NCBI GenBank assembly: GCA_023263785.1
Contig: JALQUO010000002.1
Coordinates: forward strand, 62,308 to 126,307
Length of the DNA stretch: 64,000 nucleotides
Direction of reading: 5' to 3'
DNA from: Rickettsiales bacterium
GTDB taxonomy: Bacteria > Pseudomonadota > Alphaproteobacteria > Rickettsiales > Midichloriaceae
Positions 25,732 through 35,182 of this stretch are shown in pieces; within the stretch, counting starts at the first letter, position 1; the number at the start of each line of letters is the position of its first letter. The notes under the pieces were generated by a model, which was not told the origin of the DNA, did no database searches, and was given only the letters and a program-made list of their open reading frames with translations. The translations under genes and the position numbers were made by a program.

Positions 25732-27903
25732 TCACAAGATAGAAACGTCTATAACCCCTGAGATCTTTTTAATTCTATTCAGAAGAGATTTAACCTGCTG
25801 TGGAATAACAAGATCTAAATCAACTGTAGTGATAATGGAATTATTAGTAATATTTTTGATATCAACTGTATATTTGCTAATTCCAAATTCGGTAAATACA
25901 GAGAACACATCAAGAGAAACACTTGAATCTAACATCTCGATTTCCATTGTGATATGTACTATGCTGTAAATGTTTTCAGAGAGAGAAATGTTATAAAGTA
26001 TCTGTTCACCCTTTATAGCTTTTATGTTGCTACAGTCCTTTGCATGAATGATTATTGATTGTTTATCGCTATCGTATATTCCAACTGCTATTTGTCCAGG
26101 TGTAGGATCACAACAATATGCAAAGTGTATCTCAACATAATCCTTAAAATTTGAAAGACTCTTCAAAATTGTATTTGCCTTATTATCCGCAGAAAAATTT
26201 TTCTTAAAAAGGTTTTTGATTTTTGTAATTGGAGTGGTTTTTGAAAGGTTTTCGACAACCTGATCAATCTCTATTGAGCCATTACCAACATTAAATAGTA
26301 GATCGTCGACATTTGTATTATACTGCTTAGCGACTTTCTTTAATTTTTCATTGTTTAGACTGAGTTTATGTTTATCACACTCATCCTGGATAGCTAAGTT
26401 ACCTAAAAAGACAAGTGACTCAAAAAGTTTCTTTTCAAGATAAACCTGTATTTCACTCTTTGCCTTGCTTGTGCATACAATATCAAACCAATGATGCGTA
26501 ATTGTTATTTTCTCAGAAGTCAGTATTTCTACTTGATCTCCACTCTTTAGTTTTGTGTTAATACTCACATGCTTTCCGTTGACGAGCGCCTTGCTATAGT
26601 GTGAACCAAGCTCTACACTAACTTCAAAAGCAAAATCCAAAGTAGTAGCGTTTTTTGGTAAAGATACTACATCACCATTCGGAGTGAAACAGAAGACTTG
26701 GTCATAATACATGTTTAGTTTTACGCTCGACAACACATCATCTGCATCAGCTATGTTTTCCATTATTGAGTGGATTTTCTTCAGCCATATATACTGATAT
26801 TCATTATTATCAATGCCATCGTCTTGTTTATATATCCAATGTGCTGCCATTCCTAACTCTGAGACATGATGCATCTCACTAGTTCTTATCTGTACCTCAA
26901 CTTTTATCATTTCATTAACCAACACAACAGTATGTATTGAACTATAGCCATTTTGCTTAGGAGTACTAACATAATCGAAGAACTCCTTAGAAATTACCTT
27001 GTAGTTTGTGTGTACAACACCAAGTGCTACATAACAATCTATAGGTTTTTTTGTGATAATTCTTACTGCGAATATATCTGAAAGATCTTCAAAATAGATC
27101 TTTTTCTTTTCCATTTTCTGCCATATTGAAAATGGTGTTTTCTCTCGACCTTTAACTACAACATCTAAGTTGTTTTCCTTCATTATTGATGATATCTCAT
27201 CAACAATCTTAGCAATGCCGCTGTATCCATTTTCTTTAAGAATTGATATTTGATGCATAATAGATTGTCTGACATGTGGATACAGAACTTCAAAAGCAAG
27301 ATCATACAAACTATTTTTAAAGTAATGAATTCCGATTCTTTCAGCAAGAGGAGCATATATGTCTATTGTTTCCTTAGCAATTTTCATTCTTTTTTTTTGC
27401 TCTGTGAAAGATGACAGAGTTCTCATATTATGTAATCTGTCTGCAAGCTTTATTAGTAGAACTCTGTCATCTTCAGCTACAGCTATTAACAATCTGCGAA
27501 GATTTTCTGCTCTTGCATGTTCTAGATGCTTGCATTCGATCTTATTTAGTTTGGTGAGACCACTTACAATCTTTGCTTCTTTCTTCCCGAATTCTCTGAT
27601 GATGTCCTGTACCTTATATTCTGTATCTTCAACAACATCATGTAAGAGTCCACAAACTATTGTTAATGTGTCTAAGTGTAGTTCTACTAGTATTTTTGCA
27701 ACTGCTATAGGATGAATTACATATGGTTCTCCAGAAGCTCTTTTTTGATTATGGTGCGCTTTAATAGCAAAGTCTATTGCCTTCTTAATAGTATCCATGC
27801 ATATGCCAGGCAGGAATTCTGTAATATAATCAATTAGATCTTTTACTGCAGCATCAATAATTTCGTCATCGCTTTTTTTGTGCAGCTGGACATCCTTATT
27901 CAT
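25732..27903 (-). CDS. spoT: RelA/SpoT homologue, (p)ppGpp synthetase/hydrolase
   Basis: Makes and degrades the stringent-response alarmone. From the ATG at 27903 the protein is 723 residues, the full long-RSH length. In order: HD hydrolase domain with GLLHDVVEDTEY (HDxxED intact) near residue 90; synthetase domain with GREKTPFSIWQKM, DIFAVRI, QNGYSSIHT and EVQIRTSEMHH; TGS domain with FCFTPNGDVVSLPKNATTLD; and a C-terminal helical/ACT region. Both catalytic centres look intact. An upstream TTG (27927) would deepen the overlap with the symporter gene, so ATG was preferred; the overlap is then 8 bases. Many Rickettsia species carry only spoT fragments, so an intact gene is noteworthy. Confidence 0.94.
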   Translation of the reverse strand: MNKDVQLHKKSDDEIIDAAVKDLIDYITEFLPGICMDTIKKAIDFAIKAHHNQKRASGEPYVIHPIAVAKILVELHLDTLTIVCGLLHDVVEDTEYKVQDIIREFGKKEAKIVSGLTKLNKIECKHLEHARAENLRRLLIAVAEDDRVLLIKLADRLHNMRTLSSFTEQKKRMKIAKETIDIYAPLAERIGIHYFKNSLYDLAFEVLYPHVRQSIMHQISILKENGYSGIAKIVDEISSIMKENNLDVVVKGREKTPFSIWQKMEKKKIYFEDLSDIFAVRIITKKPIDCYVALGVVHTNYKVISKEFFDYVSTPKQNGYSSIHTVVLVNEMIKVEVQIRTSEMHHVSELGMAAHWIYKQDDGIDNNEYQYIWLKKIHSIMENIADADDVLSSVKLNMYYDQVFCFTPNGDVVSLPKNATTLDFAFEVSVELGSHYSKALVNGKHVSINTKLKSGDQVEILTSEKITITHHWFDIVCTSKAKSEIQVYLEKKLFESLVFLGNLAIQDECDKHKLSLNNEKLKKVAKQYNTNVDDLLFNVGNGSIEIDQVVENLSKTTPITKIKNLFKKNFSADNKANTILKSLSNFKDYVEIHFAYCCDPTPGQIAVGIYDSDKQSIIIHAKDCSNIKAIKGEQILYNISLSENIYSIVHITMEIEMLDSSVSLDVFSVFTEFGISKYTVDIKNITNNSIITTVDLDLVIPQQVKSLLNRIKKISGVIDVSIL

Positions 27904-29131
27904 TTTTGTTGTAAACTTTTTCGTCAAAAGTACCTTCCATCTTATCTACAATGACGGTAACAGTGCAGTCCCCAGTTATGTTAATCATTGTACGTAACAT
28001 ATCAAGTATCCTATCTATTCCTACTATAAGTGAAATTCCTTCAACTGGCAATCCAACAGATGATAAAACAATTCCCATCATTACAATACCACCTCCTGGG
28101 AACCCAGCAGCGCCTATTGACCCTATTGTTGATGTCAGAACAATTATTATGTAATCATGAATTGTTAAATCGATTCCCATAACTTGTGAGAAAAACACTG
28201 CAGTCGCACCCAAGTATATTGCTGTTGCATCCATGTTCATAGAAGCACCTAGAGGTAATATGAATGATGCAGAACGTTTAGATACACCTATTTTTCTGTG
28301 CAGATGTTGCATTGCAGTTGGTAGTGTTGCTTTACTACTAGATGTAGCAAATGCCAATGCCTGAACAGGCAACATTTTTTTATAGAATGGTAATGGATTT
28401 ACTTTCACAAAGGCAACCAACATAATACCAAAAATAACATATTGAAGGGCTAGTGCTGCTATAACAACAAGTGCAAACTTCATAAGTGATGCAAGTACAT
28501 CCCATCCGTATTTCGCAATCACTCCACCCATTATTGCAAAAACACCATAGGGAGCAGTTTTGAGAACTAATTCAACCATCTTGAACATAACTTGTGTCAT
28601 TGAGACGATGACGAGTTTTAGGTCTTTGCTTTTCTCACCTGCAAGGATAATACTAACCCCTACAAAGAATGCGAAGACAACAACTTGAAGGGTGTTTGGC
28701 TCTGCCATTGCATGAATCGGATTTGCAGGAATGATATTTAAAATCATATCCCTCACAGATGTATTAACATTTAGATTTGGCTCGCTGTGTAATGTTATAT
28801 TTACACCAATACCAGGTTCAAAGATAAGTGTGAAGACTATCCCAATTGTTACAGCAAACATTGTAGTTATACTGTATATTGCAACTGCCTTGCCACCCAG
28901 CCTATTGAATGTGTCTGCATCATCAATGCTGGTTATGCCATATAGAATTGCGCAGAAGATCAGGGGTACAACTATCATCTTTAACATATTACTAAAGAGA
29001 ATACCTACCGGCTCAACAATCTCAACTACATTGTAACCCGAAATATTTGGATCAAAAAAACCAAGAATGACACCAAGGACCATTCCTATAATTATTTTTT
29101 GCCATAATTTCAATTTGAGTTTCTTCGACAT
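27896..29131 (-). CDS. Dicarboxylate/amino-acid:cation symporter (SDF family)
   Basis: Inner-membrane carrier of the GltP/DctA family that imports glutamate, aspartate or C4-dicarboxylates with H+ or Na+. The 411 residues start with LWQKIIIGMVLGVILG (helix 1). The serine-rich re-entrant loop is present as FATSSSKATLPTAM, the NMDATAIY cation/substrate motif follows, and GFPGGGIVMMGIVL is the second re-entrant loop. Glutamate and related acids are a main carbon source for intracellular Rickettsiales, so this is probably a key nutrient importer (inference). It overlaps spoT by 8 bases. Confidence 0.93.
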   Translation of the reverse strand: MSKKLKLKLWQKIIIGMVLGVILGFFDPNISGYNVVEIVEPVGILFSNMLKMIVVPLIFCAILYGITSIDDADTFNRLGGKAVAIYSITTMFAVTIGIVFTLIFEPGIGVNITLHSEPNLNVNTSVRDMILNIIPANPIHAMAEPNTLQVVVFAFFVGVSIILAGEKSKDLKLVIVSMTQVMFKMVELVLKTAPYGVFAIMGGVIAKYGWDVLASLMKFALVVIAALALQYVIFGIMLVAFVKVNPLPFYKKMLPVQALAFATSSSKATLPTAMQHLHRKIGVSKRSASFILPLGASMNMDATAIYLGATAVFFSQVMGIDLTIHDYIIIVLTSTIGSIGAAGFPGGGIVMMGIVLSSVGLPVEGISLIVGIDRILDMLRTMINITGDCTVTVIVDKMEGTFDEKVYNKNE

Positions 29132-29210
29132 ATCCTTTGCTTAAAAAATAGTTATTTTACTTTTTTAGTATTATACATGAAATATTGCAAATGTTGGAAT
29201 CGATATGTGA

Positions 29211-29287
29211 TGGCGGGGGCGACGGGGCTCGAACCCGCGACCTCCGGCGTGACAGGCCGGCACTCTAACCAACTGAGCTACGCCCCC
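29211..29287 (-). tRNA. tRNA-Asp (anticodon GTC), CCA encoded
   Basis: Reading the minus strand, the acceptor stem GGGGGCG pairs with CGCCCCC, the D arm is GCTCAGTTGGTTAGAGT, the anticodon loop is CTGTCAC and the T arm is GCGGGTTCGAGCCCCGT. G73 is the discriminator and CCA is encoded (TGG at 29211-29213 on the plus strand). It is separated from tRNA-Val by 11 bases and is probably co-transcribed with it. Confidence 0.95.
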
Positions 29288-29298
29288 TAAGAACTTAA

Positions 29299-29374
29299 TG
29301 GTGGGTGGTGACAGGGTCGAACTGCCGACCTCCTCGGTGTAAACGAGATGCTCTACCAGCTGAGCTAACCACCC
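29299..29374 (-). tRNA. tRNA-Val (anticodon TAC), CCA encoded
   Basis: On the minus strand the acceptor GGGTGGT pairs with ACCACCC. The D arm is AGCTCAGCTGGTAGAGC, the anticodon loop is TTTACAC and the T arm is GGCAGTTCGACCCTGTC. A73 and an encoded CCA follow. All four stems pair. It precedes tRNA-Asp in the same transcript. Confidence 0.95.
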
Positions 29375-29388
29375 AAGTTATGTGAGAC

Positions 29389-29417
29389 ATATTACATCAA
29401 ATAATTGAGATGTACAA
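29389..29417 (-). promoter_or_regulatory. Promoter of the tRNA-Val/tRNA-Asp unit
   Basis: On the minus strand TTGTAC (29417-29412), a 17-base spacer and TAATAT (29394-29389) lie 15 bases upstream of the tRNA-Val 5' end. Confidence 0.45.
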
Positions 29418-29428
29418 GGGGCCGTCAT

Positions 29429-30751
29429 CTATTTGCAGAATTTTATCTCTTTTCTTAGTAAAAACACACCAGTTAGGTTTATAACCATTAGTAATCCGCC
29501 AGAAATACTCATGATTAACATAACATCAGCTTGATTATGAAATGAGAATATAATAAATGCAACAATTGAATACAGAATATAAAAGGGTTTGCCGATTTTC
29601 TTATGTAAAAATATTGCAGCTTTTTGACCAACTACAAGATAGCCTATGATTGTTGTGAAGCCAGCAATAAAGAACAAAAATGCTATATATATTTCAGGAT
29701 ATGGAACATATTGTGAGAGAGCATGAATTATGTATTCGGATGGCTTGATCCCTTCCATTTCGACCACACCTGTAACAAAAATAATCATGATTGTTATGGT
29801 GCAAATCAGTGTGTCTGAAAATAGAGCAAATATTGCCAATCTTGCCTGTCTTTCAGGATGGGTTGTTTGAGTTTCACTCTGAACAATTGAATCATACCCG
29901 ATTCCTATATCTCCTGAATATACAGCTCTTTGAATTCCATAGTGCATAGCTAAGAGAACATTCCCACCTATTACACCTGTAGCAGAAGATTTTAAAGTGA
30001 ATGCATCTGAGAAAATTTCATTAAAAATTCCAGGGATAAGATTAGTATTTGTTAAAATTATCCATAGACCTAGTATTACATAGGAAATCATAAAAGATGG
30101 CATTAGAACTGAACATATTAAAGAAAGTCTTTGTACACCACCTACAGCACTCATTATCACTAGAATTAGTAGTATTCCTATGACTATTATTCTATCAATC
30201 TCAAATGTATCAACAAATGTATCTGTTACAGTCAGAAATATTGAGATCTCAGCTCCATATACACAAAGTAATAAACAAACAACCATTGGAAGTATTTTGT
30301 CGAGTTTTAATTTACTGCCTTTGAATGCTTCTTTCAGGAAATACATCGGCCCACCATCATATCCCTTTGCAGTCTTAACCCTATATTTGATACCCAGGTA
30401 TATTTCTGAATACTTTACAATCATTCCAACAAATGATGCTAACCACATCCATACAACGCCCCCCGGTCCTCCTAAAGTCACAACAGCTGTTACTGTAACA
30501 AGGTTACCCAATCCGACCATCCCTCCAACTGATGCAAAATATAGTTTTATAGGGTGAATTCCTTGCTTATCTTTCTGTGCGCAGCTGAGCAATTCTCCTA
30601 TGTACTTTCTTGGTCTTATGAGGATTGATAATTGATAAAATTTATTTTTTATTGTGAAATATGACCCTATAAAGATTATCAGAAGAATTCCAATGTAATC
30701 CCAAAGGAAGTTATTTAAAATATTTATAATCGTAAAAAACTGCTCAGACAT
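29429..30751 (-). CDS. Sodium:alanine/glycine symporter (AgcS/AlsT family)
   Basis: Inner-membrane symporter importing alanine or glycine with Na+ or H+. The family signature is evident as GGMVGLGNLVTVTAVVTLGG followed by PGGVVWMW, with GGNVLLAMHYGIQRAVYSGD matching the conserved middle region. About eleven helices are expected in 440 residues, normal for the family. It is the last gene of a tight minus-strand group (atpH, PAP2-like, symporter) with 1-2 base gaps. Acquisition of amino acids from a host fits the reduced metabolism, as an inference. Confidence 0.9.
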   Translation of the reverse strand: MSEQFFTIINILNNFLWDYIGILLIIFIGSYFTIKNKFYQLSILIRPRKYIGELLSCAQKDKQGIHPIKLYFASVGGMVGLGNLVTVTAVVTLGGPGGVVWMWLASFVGMIVKYSEIYLGIKYRVKTAKGYDGGPMYFLKEAFKGSKLKLDKILPMVVCLLLCVYGAEISIFLTVTDTFVDTFEIDRIIVIGILLILVIMSAVGGVQRLSLICSVLMPSFMISYVILGLWIILTNTNLIPGIFNEIFSDAFTLKSSATGVIGGNVLLAMHYGIQRAVYSGDIGIGYDSIVQSETQTTHPERQARLAIFALFSDTLICTITIMIIFVTGVVEMEGIKPSEYIIHALSQYVPYPEIYIAFLFFIAGFTTIIGYLVVGQKAAIFLHKKIGKPFYILYSIVAFIIFSFHNQADVMLIMSISGGLLMVINLTGVFLLRKEIKFCK

Positions 30752-30752
30752 T

Positions 30753-31529
30753 TTAAGGGTTCCGTAGTTTTGATATAAAAAAAAGTACTAAGGGCAAAAA
30801 TATACCACAGATGAAGTTTCCGTCAATTGTTCTAAATACCGTAATAATGTACCAAAAAATACATATTGAGGTCAGCATCAGGAGCAATTTTAATATATTA
30901 AATTTTATGTTCTTTATTGTTGTTTGTAATTGATATGTTTCTGTCTCATGTTTATGGAAAAATAAAGTTATTAAAAGACCTATGTTTGCACCTAAGTTCA
31001 AATACATCCAGTTCAATTTATAACCAATGCATGGTGATTCTATATTAAGAATGACAACAGCTTGTAATATAATACTTATGATATTCAAGTTGATCAGTGA
31101 GAGATTTTTCTTATACATTACGTAGTAAATAGATATAATTGCTGCAGCAGGAGGAACTGCACCTAACATCTCAAAATAAGTATGATAATGATTGTAGTTG
31201 ATTGCAAATGCGCTCAAAATGAGTAATCCAATGAAAAACCACAGAAGTTTTAAGTTGAAGTTACTATTAACCCATAGCATTCCCCAGAGAACTATTCCGT
31301 ATTGCATATGACCGCTAGGAAAACTCCACCAACATGTGTTGTTAAGAGAAATATGTAGAGGAACTTTAAAGGTAGATTTCAAAATAGAATTTATTGCACC
31401 ATTGATAAATATACAGTTGAACATCAAGTTACCCAATGGTCTTTTGCTATAAACTGAATAAAGCAATGAGATAATTAAAACTCCCAGGACTGGATTGGTA
31501 AATAATAGAAAAGCATTTATAAGTATCAC
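30753..31529 (-). CDS. PAP2-like integral membrane protein
   Basis: A 258-residue protein with about six to seven hydrophobic helices and a PAP2 superfamily look: CWWSFPSGHMQYGIVLW carries the PSGH motif (C2), and NYNHYHTYFEMLGA resembles the third motif, which normally reads SRx5HxxxD. Here the SR pair is missing and the Asp is Glu, while the catalytic-type His is kept. The first motif (Kx6RP) is not clear either. It may be a divergent lipid-phosphate phosphatase or an inactive relative. It starts with GTG 2 bases after atpH and ends 1 base before the symporter, so it lies inside a translationally tight unit. Confidence 0.65.
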   Translation of the reverse strand: MILINAFLLFTNPVLGVLIISLLYSVYSKRPLGNLMFNCIFINGAINSILKSTFKVPLHISLNNTCWWSFPSGHMQYGIVLWGMLWVNSNFNLKLLWFFIGLLILSAFAINYNHYHTYFEMLGAVPPAAAIISIYYVMYKKNLSLINLNIISIILQAVVILNIESPCIGYKLNWMYLNLGANIGLLITLFFHKHETETYQLQTTIKNIKFNILKLLLMLTSICIFWYIITVFRTIDGNFICGIFLPLVLFFISKLRNP

Positions 31530-31531
31530 GG

Positions 31532-32074
31532 CTATGAAATACTAAATGCCCTTCTTATTTCATCAAATCTTCTTTTTACTGAAAGATCTAGAATTTCACT
31601 ATCGCTATGGGCAATGAATCCTCCCAAGATCGATTTATCAGTCACAAAATCAGCTTCTATCTTGCTGTTGAATGCTTTCTCTAAGTCTGATGTTATCTGT
31701 TGTTTAATTTCTGCATCAACCTCAAATGATGTTTTTACTTCAAGGTTTTTTATTCCTTTTTTTGCATTCAAATCCTTTTCAATACAATCAATTACTTCAT
31801 TCAAGATCTTCATCCTGTTATTCATTATCATCACAGTGATGAAGTTCAGAACTTTATCGTCAATTTTTAGATCTTTTGATATCTCTTGCCAAATAATGAT
31901 TTTTATCCTTTTTTCTGTCCATTCATTGAAGATATATTCTTTCATCTTCTTTTCTATACCCATACTTATTGCTTTTAGTTGCTTACTTGATTCCTCTAGC
32001 TGTGTCAGATCATGATATAATCCTAAAAAAGCTTTGCTATATGACTTAGTAATTTTTGAATGTGAATTTGACAT
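31532..32074 (-). CDS. atpH: F1Fo ATP synthase delta subunit
   Basis: Peripheral-stalk subunit that ties F1 to the b subunits. The 180 residues are normal; the N-terminus ITKSYSKAFLGLY and the C-terminal VTDKSILGGFIAHSDSEILDLSVKRRF (read in two parts: DKSILGGF and DLSVKRRFDEIRRA) match the OSCP/delta family closely. Unusually it is not followed by atpA-G-D-C but by a PAP2-like gene and an alanine-type symporter, so the F1 operon has been split here. It is divergent from tatA. Confidence 0.9.
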   Translation of the reverse strand: MSNSHSKITKSYSKAFLGLYHDLTQLEESSKQLKAISMGIEKKMKEYIFNEWTEKRIKIIIWQEISKDLKIDDKVLNFITVMIMNNRMKILNEVIDCIEKDLNAKKGIKNLEVKTSFEVDAEIKQQITSDLEKAFNSKIEADFVTDKSILGGFIAHSDSEILDLSVKRRFDEIRRAFSIS

Positions 32075-32153
32075 GGGTGCTTTTTACGTCGTATACTGCA
32101 GATGATAACTCTAAAAAATATTACCATAAAACAATAGAAAGTACAAAAACCAT

Positions 32154-32342
32154 ATGTCAGGTAGAGTAGGTGAACTGATTTTAATTTTATTTTTGGTTTT
32201 AATTTTATTTGGTGCTGGAAAGTTGCCAAAAGTCATGACTGAGTTAGGGAAAGGTTTGAAGGCCTTCCGAGATGCTATGAACGGCAACTCATCTGATGAA
32301 ACAAATGTTTCAAACTCTGAGAATAAAAACAACGAATCATGA
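32154..32342 (+). CDS. tatA: Twin-arginine translocase subunit TatA
   Basis: Pore-forming subunit of the Tat system, which exports folded proteins. The 62 residues show a short N-terminal membrane helix ([13 protein letters not shown]), the hinge [20 protein letters not shown] with the family FG and amphipathic helix, and an acidic disordered tail. tatB and tatC are not adjacent. The stop overlaps the region just before the next gene (1-base gap), so tatA, the membrane protein and recD2 are probably co-transcribed. Confidence 0.92.
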   Translation: MSGRVGELILILFLVLILFGAGKLPKVMTELGKGLKAFRDAMNGNSSDETNVSNSENKNNES

Positions 32343-32343
32343 A

Positions 32344-32838
32344 ATGCGTGTTTTAAACTACACATTTTTTTTATTTAGTTTTTTGTTTCTGTATTACTTT
32401 TCATATGTTGCATATGATAGATCCGTGAGGATTACTCCAATTGATCAGCTACCTTTATTTTCAAAGCAGCCTTGCACAATCAAGCATATTGAAATAATGC
32501 AAGAAGATAACTCAGTACATGACCTCAGCATATATTATAGTGGTGTGAAAAAGAATGAAGAAGAGCCAGTTACACAGATGAATGTTGAGAGAAAATCAGA
32601 AGATGAAAAAATACAGCAAGAGATTCTAAAGATAGTAAAAGAAAAGCAAGCTGTTGTCGAAGAGAAAAAAACAGATGTGCAAAAAGATACAAAAGTTACA
32701 AAGGCGTTGAAACAACCAAAAAAACAAGAGATTGTTAAAAAAAGTGATGACACATTCTTGCAAAAAAAGAAAAAACCTGAAGCTGATGATTCATTCAGGA
32801 AAAATGATAAAAAAAGTGTATTTGATGTAATAGACTAA
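32344..32838 (+). CDS. Unknown lysine-rich, single-pass membrane protein
   Basis: From the ATG at 32344 the product is 164 residues: one N-terminal helix (YTFFLFSFLFLYYFSYVAY), a short folded-looking stretch (~25-70), then a long Lys/Glu/Asp-rich, probably disordered tail. The longer frame starting at 32296 overlaps tatA and looks spurious. Position between tatA and recD2 with 1-base gaps is the only context; it is not TatB by sequence (no FDIGF-type N-terminus or amphipathic helix after the membrane segment). Function unknown. Confidence 0.6.
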   Translation: MRVLNYTFFLFSFLFLYYFSYVAYDRSVRITPIDQLPLFSKQPCTIKHIEIMQEDNSVHDLSIYYSGVKKNEEEPVTQMNVERKSEDEKIQQEILKIVKEKQAVVEEKKTDVQKDTKVTKALKQPKKQEIVKKSDDTFLQKKKKPEADDSFRKNDKKSVFDVID

Positions 32839-32839
32839 A

Positions 32840-35131
32840 ATGCTGGAAACAAATATTGAAAACATCACAGGAACGATTGAAATCATTACTTACAGAAATT
32901 CTGACAACGGTTTCTTTGTATGTAAAGTAAAAGTCAAAGGACACAAAGGGAATGTCGCAGTTACAGGCGCAACACCAATAAATTTAAGTGTTGGAGAAGT
33001 CATAAGTGCCTCTGGTCTTTGGCAGCAGAACCCGAAGTATGGGATGCAATTCCAAGCCAAAGAAGTCCAGATAATGCTTCCAAAAAGTACCTCAGGAATT
33101 ATAAAGTATCTCGGTTCAGGCATAATAAAAGGAGTTGGTCCAAAGACAGCCCAAGCAATCGTTGAGATGTTTGGGGACAGAGCAATAGAAGTGATAGAGA
33201 AATCTCATCAGGAGCTGACAAAGATCAGAGGTATAAATCAAGAAAAAGCAGAGAGAATATCTAAGAGCTGGGAAGATAGTGTTAAGATCAAAGAGATGAT
33301 GCTATTCCTCCAGTCTCATGATGTCACAGTTAATCTTGCAACAAAGATATATAACAATTATGGGGATGCTGCGATAAATATCCTTCGTGAGAATCCATAT
33401 GCGATGGCGAGGGATATCAAAGGCATAGGATTCTTGTCAGCTGATAAAATTGCTAAGAATCTAGGGATGAATGATGATGATGAGAAGCGAATTGCTGCAG
33501 GAATAGAACATACTCTTCTGAATGCAACAACAGCTGGATCTTGTGCTTTGCCAATGAGTTTATTGTTAGAAAAATCCCAGGAAGTCCTTGGTCTTGAAAA
33601 GCATCTTATAGAAGAATCTGTTCATAAAACTTTTGTGTCTGAACGAATCATCGCAATGCCTCAGGATGACTCTCGATGCCTTACAATAAGCGCTAGAGTT
33701 TCTGTTGATGGGGAAATAACTTTCAACCTATCACATGAGTCATTTGATGCTGATAGATTATGTTTTATTGATCCTCTACTATTTGTTAAACCATATTTTT
33801 TTATGGAAAAAAATGTAGCTGAGAAACTTCTTGGAATCGCAAAAACAGGACAATCTGTATTCAATGGAATAGATCTTGATGCAGCTATGGATCAACTTCA
33901 GGAAAAGTATCATATAAACCTTGCAGAAGTACAAAGAGAAGCTATCAAGAAACTAGGAAAAAGCAAGGTAATGGTTATAACTGGGGGGCCTGGAACAGGT
34001 AAAACAACTCTCATTAACTCCATCATCAAGATCGCCAAAATGTCTCAGCAGACAATAGGTCAAATCCAAATAAAACTTGCAGCTCCGACTGGAAGAGCTG
34101 CAAAGAGGATCTCTGAGAGCAGTGGAGCATTTTCATCAACAATCCATAGGATGCTTGAATTTGATCCAATCAGAGGAGGTTTTAAATACAACGAAACAAA
34201 TTACTTAAAATGTGATTTGATTGTCTTAGATGAATCATCGATGGTAGACATCCAAATAATGAATTCAATTCTGAAAGCTCTACCAAGGACTGTAACCTTG
34301 ATAATTGTTGGAGATGTTGACCAGCTGCCTTCAATAGGTCCAGGACAAGTATTAGCAGATATCATTGCATCAGATGTAATTCCAACTGTAAAATTGAATC
34401 AAGTCTTTAGACAGGCAAAGCATAGTAAAATCATAACAAATGCTCACATGGTCAACAGTGGTAAGATTCCTTATCTTGGAGAAAATGATAAAAAAACTGA
34501 CTTTGAGTTCATAGCAGTTGATGACGACATATCAGCAATAAGCAAAATTAAGGATATTATGAAAAGGCAGTCGCAAGACATGGTATCTGATGTGCAGCTT
34601 TTAACACCTATGCAAAGAGGGTCTGTTGGAGTCAAAGCAATTAATCCAATTCTTCAGTCATTGTTGAATAGTGATGGTCTTGAGCAAGATTATGTTGAGC
34701 ATTTTGGTGTGAAATATTGCGTGAACGACAAGGTAATTCAAACAGAGAATAATTATAATAAGGGAGTGTTCAATGGAGATATAGGGTTTATTGCAAAGAT
34801 TGACAAGGAAGATCAAGAGATTATCATAAACTTTGATGGTTTTGATGTCAAATATGATATGAATGAGTTAGATCAAATATCGCTTGCTTATGCGATAACA
34901 ATCCATAAGTCTCAGGGATCTGAGTACCATACAGTTATTATGCCAATCTTAACTCAACACTTTATAATGCTTAATAAAAATTTGTTGTATACTGGGATCA
35001 CAAGGGCAAAGAAAAAACTCATAATGATAGGTCAGAAGAAGGCTATAGCAATGGCTGTCAAGAGCAACAAGATTGAAAAGAGATATTCCATGCTTAAGTC
35101 ATGGCTCTTCAAGACTTTTTATACAAATTGA
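32840..35131 (+). CDS. recD2: RecD2-type ATP-dependent DNA helicase
   Basis: 5'-3' superfamily 1B helicase of the RecD2/TraA group, acting in DNA repair without RecBC. The 763 residues start with an OB-like N-terminal domain and helix-hairpin-helix repeats (GVGPKTAQAIVEMFG, IRGINQEKAERIS, IKGIGFLSADKIA), absent from true RecD. The motor carries Walker A GGPGTGKTTLI, motif II DESSMVDI, motif III GDVDQLPSIGPG and motif V/VI YAITIHKSQGSEY and NLLYTGITRAKK. All motifs are intact. It follows the membrane-protein gene by 1 base. Confidence 0.93.
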   Translation: MLETNIENITGTIEIITYRNSDNGFFVCKVKVKGHKGNVAVTGATPINLSVGEVISASGLWQQNPKYGMQFQAKEVQIMLPKSTSGIIKYLGSGIIKGVGPKTAQAIVEMFGDRAIEVIEKSHQELTKIRGINQEKAERISKSWEDSVKIKEMMLFLQSHDVTVNLATKIYNNYGDAAINILRENPYAMARDIKGIGFLSADKIAKNLGMNDDDEKRIAAGIEHTLLNATTAGSCALPMSLLLEKSQEVLGLEKHLIEESVHKTFVSERIIAMPQDDSRCLTISARVSVDGEITFNLSHESFDADRLCFIDPLLFVKPYFFMEKNVAEKLLGIAKTGQSVFNGIDLDAAMDQLQEKYHINLAEVQREAIKKLGKSKVMVITGGPGTGKTTLINSIIKIAKMSQQTIGQIQIKLAAPTGRAAKRISESSGAFSSTIHRMLEFDPIRGGFKYNETNYLKCDLIVLDESSMVDIQIMNSILKALPRTVTLIIVGDVDQLPSIGPGQVLADIIASDVIPTVKLNQVFRQAKHSKIITNAHMVNSGKIPYLGENDKKTDFEFIAVDDDISAISKIKDIMKRQSQDMVSDVQLLTPMQRGSVGVKAINPILQSLLNSDGLEQDYVEHFGVKYCVNDKVIQTENNYNKGVFNGDIGFIAKIDKEDQEIIINFDGFDVKYDMNELDQISLAYAITIHKSQGSEYHTVIMPILTQHFIMLNKNLLYTGITRAKKKLIMIGQKKAIAMAVKSNKIEKRYSMLKSWLFKTFYTN

Positions 35132-35182
35132 GTTTTCATGTGTTATAAGTATTGAAAAAGATTTTTAAATTTTGAGACTAGG

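Noticed and set aside
32344-32838. TatB as identity of the gene after tatA
   Set aside because: It lacks the TatB-type N-terminus and the amphipathic helix after the membrane segment; only its position is suggestive.
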